NCBI RefSeq assembly: GCF_039523075.1
Contig: NZ_BAAAEP010000004.1
Location: 1 to 64,000, forward strand
Direction: 5' to 3'
From: Caenispirillum bisanense
GTDB taxonomy: Bacteria; Pseudomonadota; Alphaproteobacteria; Rhodospirillales; Rhodospirillaceae
DNA length: 64,000 nucleotides
Shown: in pieces, positions 43,445 through 53,644 of the stretch
How the letters are laid out: each line of letters starts with the position of its first letter
How positions within the stretch are numbered: position 1 is the first letter of the stretch
Translations under genes and position numbers: made by a program
Notes under the pieces: model-generated
Database searches by the model: none
What the model saw: the letters and a program-made list of their open reading frames with translations, nothing else
Told to the model about the DNA's origin: nothing

Positions 43445-44875
43445 ATGTCCGCTGCCCGTCCTTTCGCCGCGGCCTTTCTTGTCGCACTGGCGGCTACGTC
43501 CGCCGCCCGGGCCGAGGCGCCCGTGGTGACGGCCGCCGAGGGCGACCGGCAGGGCCTCGCGCTGACGATCTACAACCAGGGTTCGGCGCTGGTCAGCGAC
43601 CGCCGTGCCGTCTCCCTGCCCGCCGGCGAGGCGCGGCTGGAGTTCCCCGGCCTGCCGCGCGAGGTGCAGGATACCGGCGCCGTGCTGCGCGCCGACGGCG
43701 TCGCGGTGCTGCGTCAGTCGGTCGATACCGCCCTGCCCACCGACGACACCCTGCTGACCGCCCTGGTCGGCCAGGAAATCGGGTTCGAGCGCGTCAATCC
43801 CGCCACCGGCGCGGTGGAGGTGGTGCGCGGTCGCCTGCTGTCGGCGCCGCCGGCGCTGCTGGTGGAGGTGGACGGCCGCATCCGCACCACCCTGCCGGGC
43901 GACCCGGTCTACGACAGCCTGCCCGGCTCGGTCCGCCTGCAACCGGCGTGGAGCGGGCTGGTGAAGGCCGACAAGGCGGTGCAGCAGGCGACCCTGTCCT
44001 ACCTCACCGGCGGCCTCGGCTGGCGGGCGGAGTACATGATCACCCTGGCCCGCGACGGCAGGACGCTGGACATCGACGCGCTGGCCAGCCTGCACAACGG
44101 CACCGCCACCAGCTATCCGGCGGCGGCGGTGAAGCTGGTGGCCGGCGACATCGCGCGGCCGCCGGAAGACCAGATGATGATGGCCAAGGCCGGCCGTGGC
44201 GGCATGGAAATGGCGGCCATGCCGGCGGCGGCGCCCCAGATGGCCGATGCGGCGCGCGAGCAGATCGGCGCCTTCCACCTCTACACCCTCGACGGCGCCG
44301 TCGACATTCCCGCCGGCCGCACCGTGCAGCACGCCCTGCTGGCCGCCCGCGGCGTGCCGGTGACGACGGAGTACTACCTCGATGGTCCGCCGCACGTCAT
44401 CTACAACCAGATCCCCGAGGAACAGCCGGCCCACGTGGAAACCCGCCTGACCTTCCGCAACAGCACCGAGTCGAAGCTCGGCAAGCCGCTGCCGGCCGGC
44501 ACCGCGCGGGTCTTCGCCCCCGATGCCTCCGGCGCGCTGCAGCTGGTGGGGGCGGCGCGGCTCGACCACATCGGCGAGGGCCGCACCGCCTACGTCAGCC
44601 TCGGCCGCGCCTTCGACGTGACGGCGACGCGGGTGCAGACCGACTTCAAGCGCCTGTCCGACCGCATGACCGAAAGCGCCCACCGCATCACCCTCGCCAA
44701 CGGCAGCGACAAGCCGGTGACCGTGCTGGTGCGCGAGACCATCGGCGGCCAGTGGGAGATGCTGGAGGCCTCCGCCCCCCACGACAAGACCCGCTCCGAC
44801 CAGGCCTCCTGGACGGTCGAGGTTCCCGCCAAGGGCGAGGCGCAGGTGACTTACCGGGTGCGGGCGCAGTTCTGA
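43445..44875 (+). CDS. DUF4139 domain exported protein
   Basis: A 476-residue protein with a signal peptide (cleaved near ARAEA). The body is the DUF4139 (mucoidy inhibitor-like) family: LTIYNQGSALVSDRRAVSLP at the start, YLTGGLGWRAEYMITL in the middle, and a beta-rich C-terminal part with the tail QVTYRVRAQF. Function is unknown; probably periplasmic or outer-membrane associated. There is a Met-rich stretch (DQMMMAKAGRGGMEMAAM) in mid protein, which may be a flexible loop. A strong AGGAG ribosome site precedes the ATG. Confidence 0.88.
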   Translation: MSAARPFAAAFLVALAATSAARAEAPVVTAAEGDRQGLALTIYNQGSALVSDRRAVSLPAGEARLEFPGLPREVQDTGAVLRADGVAVLRQSVDTALPTDDTLLTALVGQEIGFERVNPATGAVEVVRGRLLSAPPALLVEVDGRIRTTLPGDPVYDSLPGSVRLQPAWSGLVKADKAVQQATLSYLTGGLGWRAEYMITLARDGRTLDIDALASLHNGTATSYPAAAVKLVAGDIARPPEDQMMMAKAGRGGMEMAAMPAAAPQMADAAREQIGAFHLYTLDGAVDIPAGRTVQHALLAARGVPVTTEYYLDGPPHVIYNQIPEEQPAHVETRLTFRNSTESKLGKPLPAGTARVFAPDASGALQLVGAARLDHIGEGRTAYVSLGRAFDVTATRVQTDFKRLSDRMTESAHRITLANGSDKPVTVLVRETIGGQWEMLEASAPHDKTRSDQASWTVEVPAKGEAQVTYRVRAQF

Positions 44876-45214
44876 CGCCGCCGACGCCGCACGGCCGCCC
44901 TCCGGCAGGGTGGCCGTGTCCGTCATCGGGCGAGGATGGCGTGGCTTACACGGAAAGTTTAACTTTACTTGCCCCTCAGAGGCGCCTATCTGGGCCGCTG
45001 TTGCTGCCGCATCGGGCAGCCTTTCACCCACAGGAAGACCGATGGACGACCCGTCTAGTAGATCCGCCTGGATTTCCACTCGACAGAAGGCACCCCGCCG
45101 GGGCTGCCGGGCTGTGCTGCCGTTGCGTGCGGTGACCGCCGGGTCCGTCTGACCTGCCGGCACGCCTCCGCCGGTTGCGCCGCCCAGCGGCGCGACGGGG
45201 CAGGAGACCGTGCC
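44876..45214 (+). promoter_or_regulatory. long mgtE leader with M-box-like (Mg2+ riboswitch) element
   Basis: A 339-bp non-coding stretch upstream of mgtE. The segment at about 44960-45100 carries GAGGCGCCTAT (44979-44989), close to the M-box core GAGGCTCCTAT, then TTGCTGCCGC where M-boxes have GCTGCTGCCC, and CACAGGAAGACCGATGGA resembling the later ACAGAAATGGATCG part. Just before the ribosome site, GCGCCGC and GCGGCGC (45177-45193) form a hairpin that could be the expression switch. M-box RNAs bind Mg2+ and shut off magnesium transporters. The assignment rests on motif order and the downstream gene; I could not fold it. Confidence 0.5.
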
Positions 45215-46588
45215 ATGACCGAAACCACCACCAACACCACCCTCATCCTGGCCAAGGCCATCCAGGAGTTCCTGCGCGCCGGCAATGCCGAGTCCGTGCG
45301 CGTGGTCCTGCGCGACCAGCACCCGGCCGATATCGCCAACATCCTCGCCGGGCTGGACACCGGGCCGACCCTCACCGTGCTGCGCATGCTGTCGCCGGTG
45401 GACCAGGCCTGCACCTTCGGCTACCTGCCGCTGGAGCAGCAGGTCGCCATCGCCCGCGCCCTCGGCCGCCGCGATCTGGTCGACCTCATCCGCAACATGG
45501 AATCCGACGAACGCGCCGACCTCTACAACCGCCTGTCGGAGGAGGAGCAGGAGGCCCTGCTGCCCGGCCTCGCCCAGGCGGAGCGCGACGACATCCGCAA
45601 GCTGGCCGCCTACCGCGAGGGGACCGCCGGGGCCATCATGACCTCGGACTACGCCACCCTCACCGCCGGCCTCACCGCCGCCCAGGCCATCGCCAAGCTG
45701 CGGCGCGAGGCGCCGGACAAGGAAACCATCTACGAGGCCTATGTGGTCGACGACGACCGCCGGCTGGTGGGGGCGGTGTCGCTGCAGGATCTCATCCTGG
45801 CCGATCCGGCGGCGACCATCGGCGCCATCATGCGGCACGACGTGCCGTTCGCGCGGGTGGAGGACGACCAGGCCGAGGTGGCGCGCCTCATCGCCCGCTA
45901 CGACGCCATCGCCCTGCCGGTCATCAACGGCGGCGACAAGCTGGTCGGCATCGTCACCTATGACGACGCCATGGACGTGGCCGAGCAGGAAGCGACGGAA
46001 GACTTCCACCGCCACGGCTCCATGGCCGCCATGGCGGTCAGCATGAAGGACGCCACCATCGCCACGCTGTACCGCAAGCGGGTGTTCTGGCTGGTGGTGC
46101 TGGTGTTCGGCAACATCTTCTCCGGCGCCGGCATCGCCTATTTCGAAGACACCATCGCCGCCTATGTGGCGCTGGTGTTCTTCCTGCCGCTGCTGATCGA
46201 CAGCGGCGGCAACGCCGGCTCGCAGGCGGCGACGCTGATGGTGCGCGCCCTCGCCACCGGCGAGGTGGTCATGCGCGACTGGACCCGCATGCTGGGGCGG
46301 GAAGTGCTGGTGGCCGCCGGCCTGGGCGTGACAATGGCGGTGGCGGTGTCGCTGCTCGGCCTCTACCGCGGCGGGGCGGAGATTGCCGTGGTGGTGGCTT
46401 TGACCATGGTGCTGGTGGTGGTGGTCGGCAGCGTCATCGGCATGAGCCTGCCGTTCCTGCTCAGCCGCTTCCGCTTCGATCCGGCCACGGCCAGCGGGCC
46501 GCTCATCACTTCCATCGCCGATGCGGCGGGCGTGATCATCTACTTCACCATCGCGACGGCCATCCTGCTGCCGGACGTGGCGGGGTGA
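45215..46588 (+). CDS. mgtE: magnesium transporter MgtE
   Basis: A 457-residue Mg2+ channel. The N-terminal helical superhelix domain (HPADIANILAGLD, MESDERADLYNRLSEEEQEALL) and two CBS domains (about 140-260; EGTAGAIMTSDYATL, LVGAVSLQDLILADP) form the cytoplasmic Mg2+ sensor that gates the pore. A connecting helix and five membrane segments follow with the selectivity region DSGGNAGSQAATLMVRALATGE. It is preceded by a ribosome site CAGGAGAC and a putative M-box leader, so magnesium probably controls it at RNA and protein level. Confidence 0.96.
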   Translation: MTETTTNTTLILAKAIQEFLRAGNAESVRVVLRDQHPADIANILAGLDTGPTLTVLRMLSPVDQACTFGYLPLEQQVAIARALGRRDLVDLIRNMESDERADLYNRLSEEEQEALLPGLAQAERDDIRKLAAYREGTAGAIMTSDYATLTAGLTAAQAIAKLRREAPDKETIYEAYVVDDDRRLVGAVSLQDLILADPAATIGAIMRHDVPFARVEDDQAEVARLIARYDAIALPVINGGDKLVGIVTYDDAMDVAEQEATEDFHRHGSMAAMAVSMKDATIATLYRKRVFWLVVLVFGNIFSGAGIAYFEDTIAAYVALVFFLPLLIDSGGNAGSQAATLMVRALATGEVVMRDWTRMLGREVLVAAGLGVTMAVAVSLLGLYRGGAEIAVVVALTMVLVVVVGSVIGMSLPFLLSRFRFDPATASGPLITSIADAAGVIIYFTIATAILLPDVAG

Positions 46589-46649
46589 GGCCGGGTCGGG
46601 GCCGATTGCCGGGGCTTGCGCCGGCGGCGTGGGCGGCTACTCTGGCGGC

Positions 46650-47294
46650 ATGACCCGCAAGAAGATCGCCGACCTCTACGCCCGCCTGCGCAGCCTCGAC
46701 CCCGAACCGAAGGGCGAGCTGAACTACGTCAACCCCTTCACCCTGCTGGTGGCCGTGGTGCTGTCGGCCCAGGCCACCGACAAGGGCGTCAACAAGGCCA
46801 CCGGACCGCTGTTCCAGGTGGCCGACACGCCGGAGAAGATGCTGGCGCTGGGGGAGGACGGGGTCACCGACTACATCAAGACCATCGGCCTGTTCCGCTC
46901 CAAGGCCAAGGCGGTCATCGGCCTGTCGCGGCGGCTGATCGACGAGAAGGGCGGCGAAGTGCCGGCCGACCGCGATTACCTGGAGACCCTGCCGGGGGTC
47001 GGCCGCAAGACCGCCAACGTGGTCATGAACATAGCCTTCGGCCACCCCTGCATCGCCGTCGACACCCACATCTTCCGCGTCGCCAACCGCACCGGCATGG
47101 CGCCGGGCAAGACCCCGGCGCAGGTGGAAACGGCGCTGGAGAAAGTGACGCCCGACGAATTCCGCCTGCACGCCCACCACTGGCTGATCCTGCACGGCCG
47201 CTACATCTGCAAGGCCCGCAAGCCGGAATGCTGGCGCTGCCCGATCACCGACCTCTGCGCCTACAAACCGAAGACCCCGGCGCCGGCGGGCTGA
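46650..47294 (+). CDS. nth: endonuclease III
   Basis: A 214-residue DNA glycosylase/AP lyase for oxidised pyrimidines. It has the helix-hairpin-helix LPGVGRKTANVVMN with catalytic Lys, the Asp in AVDTHIFRVANR, and the [4Fe-4S] ligands C-x6-C-x2-C-x5-C in CKARKPECWRCPITDLC. The ATG at 46650 gives the standard start; the frame is open seven codons further. It follows mgtE by 61 bp. Confidence 0.96.
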   Translation: MTRKKIADLYARLRSLDPEPKGELNYVNPFTLLVAVVLSAQATDKGVNKATGPLFQVADTPEKMLALGEDGVTDYIKTIGLFRSKAKAVIGLSRRLIDEKGGEVPADRDYLETLPGVGRKTANVVMNIAFGHPCIAVDTHIFRVANRTGMAPGKTPAQVETALEKVTPDEFRLHAHHWLILHGRYICKARKPECWRCPITDLCAYKPKTPAPAG

Positions 47295-47327
47295 TCCGGC
47301 CGGCCGTGAGCGCCGCCAGGCAGGCGA

Positions 47328-47642
47328 TCAGGACGCGCCGTCGGTACGCCCGCTGTCCGGTGCCGGTACCGCCTGAAGGGTGACTCCCAGGGCATGCATG
47401 ACCCTGACGATGGTGTCGTAGCGGGGCTTCGCGCCCGGAGACAGGGCCTTGTACAGGCTTTCGCGCCCGAGGCCGGCATCGCGCGCCAGTTGGGCCATGC
47501 CTCGCGCCCGTGCCACATCCTTGATGGCCGCGAGAAGCACCGCAGGATCGGGGTCTTCCATCGCCGCGGTCAGATATTCCGCCACTGTTTCTTCGTCGGT
47601 CAGGTAATCGGCCGCGTCGAAGGGTGCAACGGTGATGGACAT
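47328..47642 (-). CDS. addiction module antidote protein (HigA/HI1420-like)
   Basis: A 104-residue helix-turn-helix antitoxin. The N-terminal half (FDAADYLTDEETVAEYLTAA, DPAVLLAAIKDVARARGMAQLARDAGLG) and RESLYKALSPGAKPRYDTI match the probable addiction-module antidote family found with HI1419-like toxins. It begins two bases after the toxin stop with an AGAGG ribosome site, so it is the second gene of a toxin-first pair. Confidence 0.87.
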   Translation of the reverse strand: MSITVAPFDAADYLTDEETVAEYLTAAMEDPDPAVLLAAIKDVARARGMAQLARDAGLGRESLYKALSPGAKPRYDTIVRVMHALGVTLQAVPAPDSGRTDGAS

Positions 47643-47644
47643 GA

Positions 47645-47944
47645 TTACCTCTTCGCCAGTTCGCGAGCCATCGCCTGGGCTTCCGCAATATCCTTGCCTT
47701 GGGAGGACTTGTCGCCGCCGCATAGCAGCAGATAAACCACCTCGCCCGTCCGCATGTAATAGAGGCGATATCCCGGCCCCGCATGTACGCGCATTTCGAA
47801 GACGCCCTCTCCCACCGCCTTGCAGTCGCCGAAGCGGCCGAGTTCGGCCGCTCTGAGACGCTTAAGAATGCGCGCCTTAGCCTGTCTGTCCCGAAGGCGC
47901 GACAGCCAGCGATCGAAGGCGTCCGTGCGGTAAAAAGTGATCAT
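47645..47944 (-). CDS. RelE/ParE-superfamily toxin (HI1419/HigB-like)
   Basis: A 99-residue basic toxin: FYRTDAFDRWLSRLRDRQAK, ILKRLRAAELGRFGDCKAVG, EGVFEMRVHAGPGYRLYYMR and VVYLLLCGGDKSSQGKDI match the phage-derived Gp49-like/HI1419 branch. The Arg and Lys residues expected for RNA contact are present. It is transcribed ahead of its antitoxin from a promoter overlapping a palindrome. The codon use is not obviously different from neighbours. Confidence 0.88.
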   Translation of the reverse strand: MITFYRTDAFDRWLSRLRDRQAKARILKRLRAAELGRFGDCKAVGEGVFEMRVHAGPGYRLYYMRTGEVVYLLLCGGDKSSQGKDIAEAQAMARELAKR

Positions 47945-47954
47945 CGCCGGGTAA

Positions 47955-47994
47955 GCGTATCCATTCAGATACGCCTGGGCAACCCGTTGTGCAA
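47955..47994 (-). promoter_or_regulatory. promoter and operator palindrome of the second toxin-antitoxin pair
   Basis: On the minus strand TTGCAC (complement of 47989-47994) and TATCTG (complement of 47966-47971) are 17 bases apart. The -10 lies inside the perfect 7-bp inverted repeat GCGTATC/GATACGC (47955-47961 and 47968-47974), positioned for binding by the antitoxin-toxin complex. Confidence 0.65.
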
Positions 47995-48232
47995 GAGGCT
48001 AGGGCGTGCGGGCGCTACGACGGGCCGCGCCGCCGGCGTCCCCCCGATCAGCGGCGAGTGACGCCCCCTCGCCCTCCCCCGCCGCCGCCAGGGGCGGCGG
48101 GGAGTGGAAGGTGGTGAGGCGGCCGGCGGGCGGGCGTTGGCCGAGGGCGTTCATGCGCGCCAGCAGGGTGGCGGCCAGCTGATCGTGGCGCGGGGGGTCG
48201 TCGCTGGTGGTCATCCGGCGGCCCTGATGGCG

Positions 48233-48964
48233 TCAGCCGTCGAAGTGCTTGGGTTCGACGATGGTGAAGCTGGAGGTGTCGTTCTTCGGCCGCTCGCTCT
48301 TCAGCGTCTTGCCGGTGACCAGGTAGTGGGTCATCTCGGCCAGGTTGGTGGCCTGGTCGCCGATGCGCTCCAGGTTCTTGGCCACGAACAGCAGATGGGT
48401 GCACGGCGTGATGTTGCGCGTGTCTTCCATCATGTAGGTCAGCAGTTCGCGGAACAGGCTGGAATAGAAGTCGTCGACCTCGCTGTCGCGGTTGCGCACG
48501 GTGATGGCGCGGTCGAGGTCGCGGCGCAGGTAGGCATCCACCGACTGCTTCAGCATGTCGAGCACCAGCCAGCCCATGCGCACCGCCGACTTCAGCGGCG
48601 GCACCGCCGGGCTTTCGTGCAGCACATGCACCCGCTTGGCGCAGGAGGCGGCGTGATCGCCCACCCGCTCCAGGGTCGCCGCCGCCTTCAGCGACTGGAT
48701 GATGGCGCGCAGGTCGTCGGCCACCGGCTGGCGCAGGGCCAGCATGCGGATGGCGAATTCCTCCACCTGGGTGTGGACGGCGTCGATCTGGTGGTCGTCT
48801 TCCACCACCTGCTTGGCCTTGGCCTCGTCGCCGTCGAGGACGGCCTGCAGGGCGTTGGCCATCTGGGTTTCGGCCAGGCCGCCCATGCGGGCGATCATCT
48901 CGTTGAGGTGGGCCAGTTCCTCGTCAAAGGAACGGACGGTATGGGGATCGCCGAAGCCGACCAT
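48233..48964 (-). CDS. phoU: phosphate signalling protein PhoU
   Basis: A 243-residue all-helical protein with two three-helix PhoU repeats. The metal-binding signatures are TLERVGDHAASCAKR (first repeat) and AKNLERIGDQATNLAEM (second). PhoU links the Pst phosphate transporter to PhoR and prevents unwanted activation of the Pho response. Here it follows phoR by 91 bp, without pstSCAB or phoB between them in the window. GGAGG nine bases before the ATG at 48964 supports the start. Confidence 0.95.
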   Translation of the reverse strand: MVGFGDPHTVRSFDEELAHLNEMIARMGGLAETQMANALQAVLDGDEAKAKQVVEDDHQIDAVHTQVEEFAIRMLALRQPVADDLRAIIQSLKAAATLERVGDHAASCAKRVHVLHESPAVPPLKSAVRMGWLVLDMLKQSVDAYLRRDLDRAITVRNRDSEVDDFYSSLFRELLTYMMEDTRNITPCTHLLFVAKNLERIGDQATNLAEMTHYLVTGKTLKSERPKNDTSSFTIVEPKHFDG

Positions 48965-49055
48965 GGCGCGAGGCCTCCTGCACAAGGGAACAGGCGCACC
49001 ATATGCGCCCTTTGCCGCAACATTTACAGCAACGTCCTTGTCATGAAAGTTAAAT

Positions 49056-50519
49056 TTACGAGGCAATGGTGCCGGTTGCGGGCGGCGTCAGCGGCAGGTG
49101 GACGGTGAACACCGAGCCCTCGCCCACCGCCGAGTCGATGGTCAGGGCGCCGCGGTGGCGGGCGACGATGTGCTTGACGATGGCGAGCCCGAGACCGGTG
49201 CCGCCGAGCTTGCGCGACCGCGCCGTATCCACCCGGTAGAACCGTTCCGTCAGGCGCGGCAGATGCTCCTTGGCGATGCCCTCGCCGCGGTCGCGCACCG
49301 ACACCCGCAGGCACGGCCCGCGGCTGGTGGCCGGCATGTTGGCGGGGCCGCGCGGCACCACCACCAGGGTGACGTCCACCGTCGTCTCCTCGCGCCCGTA
49401 CTTGAGGGCGTTGGCGAGCAGGTTCTGGAACACCTGCGCCAGTTCGTCGCGCTCCCCCGGCACGGTGGGGATGGGCGCCGGCACGTGCACCTGCACCGCC
49501 ATGCCCTTCTTGCGCGCCTGCGGCTCCAGCCCTTCCACTGTGCGGTCGATGATCTCGCGCAGGTCGGCGGTGCCGGTGGGCGGCGTGTGTTCGTGCAGTT
49601 CGATGCGCGACAGGCTGAGCAGATCCTCGATCAGCCGCCGCATGCGCTCCGCCTGGTCCTGCATGATGGCGAGGAAGCGCTCGCGCGCCTCGGCATCGTC
49701 GCGGGCGGGGCCGCGCAGCGTCTCGATGAAGCCGAGCAGGCTGGCGAGCGGCGTGCGCAGTTCGTGGCTGGCATTGGCGACGAAGTCGGCGCGCATCTCC
49801 TCCATGCGGATCAGGGTGGTGATGTCGTGCAGCACCATCAGCACCTGGGCGCCGTCCAGGGCCGGCATGGCCAGCGGCTCCACCACCAGGGTGAAGGTGC
49901 GGCCGGAGGGGGCGGACTGGGTGAACTGCAACTGCCGGCCGGTGCCGCCGGCCATCACCTCGGCCACCGCCTCCAGCACGTCGGGGGCGCGCAGGATGGT
50001 GGCGAGGTTCATGTCCTTCAGGTCGCGGCCGGCGAAGCGGCAGGCGGCACGGTTGGCCCAGGTGATGCGGCGGTCGGCGCCGATCATGATGAGCGGCTGC
50101 GGCAGGCTGTCGAGCACCGCTTCGGTGGAGCGCCCGGCGGCCTCCGCCTTCTGCCACCGCAGGCCCCAGTGGCGGGCCAGCTGGGCAGCGGCGGCGGTGA
50201 CGTCGCGGGCGGCCTCCGACCACATCAGGTCGGGGGTGGAGGGCGGCACCGGCGTTGCCTCCGCCACCAGCCGGCGGATGTAGGAGACGGCGGTGTGGAA
50301 GTCGGTGGCGAACAGCCGCACCAGGGCGGCGGTGCCGAAGAACACCGCCAGGCCCCAGCCGATGGCCGGCACCACCTTCAACTGACCGGCCAGCACCATG
50401 GCGATGAAGGCGACGGCCGTCGGCACGCAGACCAGCGCCGTCAGCCCCATCACCCGGGCGAACGGCGCCGGTGCCCGGCGGGCGGGCGGCAGCGGCGGTG
50501 CGTCGAAGCTGTCGGGCAT
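49056..50519 (-). CDS. phoR: phosphate regulon sensor histidine kinase PhoR
   Basis: A 487-residue membrane kinase. Two membrane segments near the N-terminus (LTALVCVPTAVAFIAMVLAG and PAIGWGLAVFFGTAALVRLF) are followed by a PAS domain (VLDSLPQPLIMIGADRRITW), the phospho-acceptor His in ANASHELRTPLASLLGF, and the ATPase boxes NLLANALKYG, VRDRGEGIA and LGGTGLGLAIVKHI. The PhoR call rests on this layout and on phoU being next. The ATG at 50519 with GGAGGAGCCC before it is preferred; a GTG at 50600, one base from the maeB stop, would add 27 Ala-rich residues. Confidence 0.9.
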   Translation of the reverse strand: MPDSFDAPPLPPARRAPAPFARVMGLTALVCVPTAVAFIAMVLAGQLKVVPAIGWGLAVFFGTAALVRLFATDFHTAVSYIRRLVAEATPVPPSTPDLMWSEAARDVTAAAAQLARHWGLRWQKAEAAGRSTEAVLDSLPQPLIMIGADRRITWANRAACRFAGRDLKDMNLATILRAPDVLEAVAEVMAGGTGRQLQFTQSAPSGRTFTLVVEPLAMPALDGAQVLMVLHDITTLIRMEEMRADFVANASHELRTPLASLLGFIETLRGPARDDAEARERFLAIMQDQAERMRRLIEDLLSLSRIELHEHTPPTGTADLREIIDRTVEGLEPQARKKGMAVQVHVPAPIPTVPGERDELAQVFQNLLANALKYGREETTVDVTLVVVPRGPANMPATSRGPCLRVSVRDRGEGIAKEHLPRLTERFYRVDTARSRKLGGTGLGLAIVKHIVARHRGALTIDSAVGEGSVFTVHLPLTPPATGTIAS

Positions 50520-50601
50520 GGGCTCCTCCGCCGGTTCCGCTGCCGCTGCCGATGACGATGCCAATGCCGGGCCGACCGCCGCCGCCGCTGCCTGGGTCAC
50601 C

Positions 50602-52881
<2,280 letters not shown>

Positions 52882-52976
52882 GATGCTGACCGTGTCCCCC
52901 GGGGATGCCAGCGGCGCCCCGGACGGTCGGTGGCGCCGCACGATGTGTTGAACTGTCTGAAAGGCAGGCGGCGCGC

Positions 52977-53492
52977 TTACGGTTCGGTGCGCGCCGGTCC
53001 GACGTGAAGATGGACGCTGCCGGCGCCGTGGCGGGTGAGGATGTCGCGCGCCGTCTGCTCCAGGCCCTCGGCGGCGCTGACGTCCACCCACAGGGCGACG
53101 GCGCCGGCCGCCAGTTCGCGGGCGAATTCGTCGGTGTCCGGCAGCGAGGTCACTTCCTCCACCAGATCGCGCACGGCGGCGATGCCGACGCCGGCGCCCA
53201 CCAGGGCGGCGATGGCGGCGCCGGTCGGGCCGGAGGCGAGCGCGATCAGGCCGGCGCCCACCAGCGGCACCTCATAGCGCCACTCGGTCAGCACCAGCAC
53301 CAGGCGCTCGCGGAACGACTGGCCGGAGGGGTCGCGCACGTCGATGGACTCGTGGCTGGTCAGCAGCGACAGGTCGGTGCGGTCGAACCCGGCCGCGCGC
53401 AGCTCCCGGATGGTCTTTTCCAGGCTGTCGCGGTCGGCGAACAGGCCGACCACTTCACGGTGTTCGGACGCGGTGGGCGTGGTGTCGGACAA
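52977..53492 (-). CDS. hypothetical protein with stress-protein-17M-like N-terminus and Gly/Ala hydrophobic segment
   Basis: About 171 residues. The start HREVVGLFADRDSLEKTIRELRAAGFDRTDLSLL resembles the beginning of the general stress protein 17M/YflT group. A Gly/Ala-rich hydrophobic stretch (VGAGLIALASGPTGAAIAAL and GAGVGIAAV) could insert in or lie on a membrane. The C-terminal part ends HVGPARTEP. The start is uncertain: a TTG at 53492 places the conserved region at the N-terminus; an ATG at 53567 and a GTG at 53603 are in frame upstream. Role unknown. Divergent from mutS. Confidence 0.6.
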   Translation of the reverse strand: MSDTTPTASEHREVVGLFADRDSLEKTIRELRAAGFDRTDLSLLTSHESIDVRDPSGQSFRERLVLVLTEWRYEVPLVGAGLIALASGPTGAAIAALVGAGVGIAAVRDLVEEVTSLPDTDEFARELAAGAVALWVDVSAAEGLEQTARDILTRHGAGSVHLHVGPARTEP

Positions 53493-53644
53493 GGAGATCG
53501 TTTCCCGTAGGCTTGGGGTTTCGAAACAAAACTGCGGGCGCGTATTCTGCCCCACAGGGCCCTTCATGCCTAGCCCCGCGTGAGGGTATAACGGCCCGGT
53601 CACGTCTTTCGCCCCACCGTATCCCAGCCGAAGCCGGAGCCCCC

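Noticed and set aside
47999..48214. A 71-codon frame downstream of phoU on the same strand
   Set aside because: The peptide has a SPPPLAAAGEGEG stretch typical of GC-rich intergenic hairpins, with no recognised family; I found no support beyond an open frame.
49025..49055. Pho box between phoU and phoR
   Set aside because: CTTGTCATGAAAGTTAAAT resembles half of a Pho box only; no second repeat in phase.
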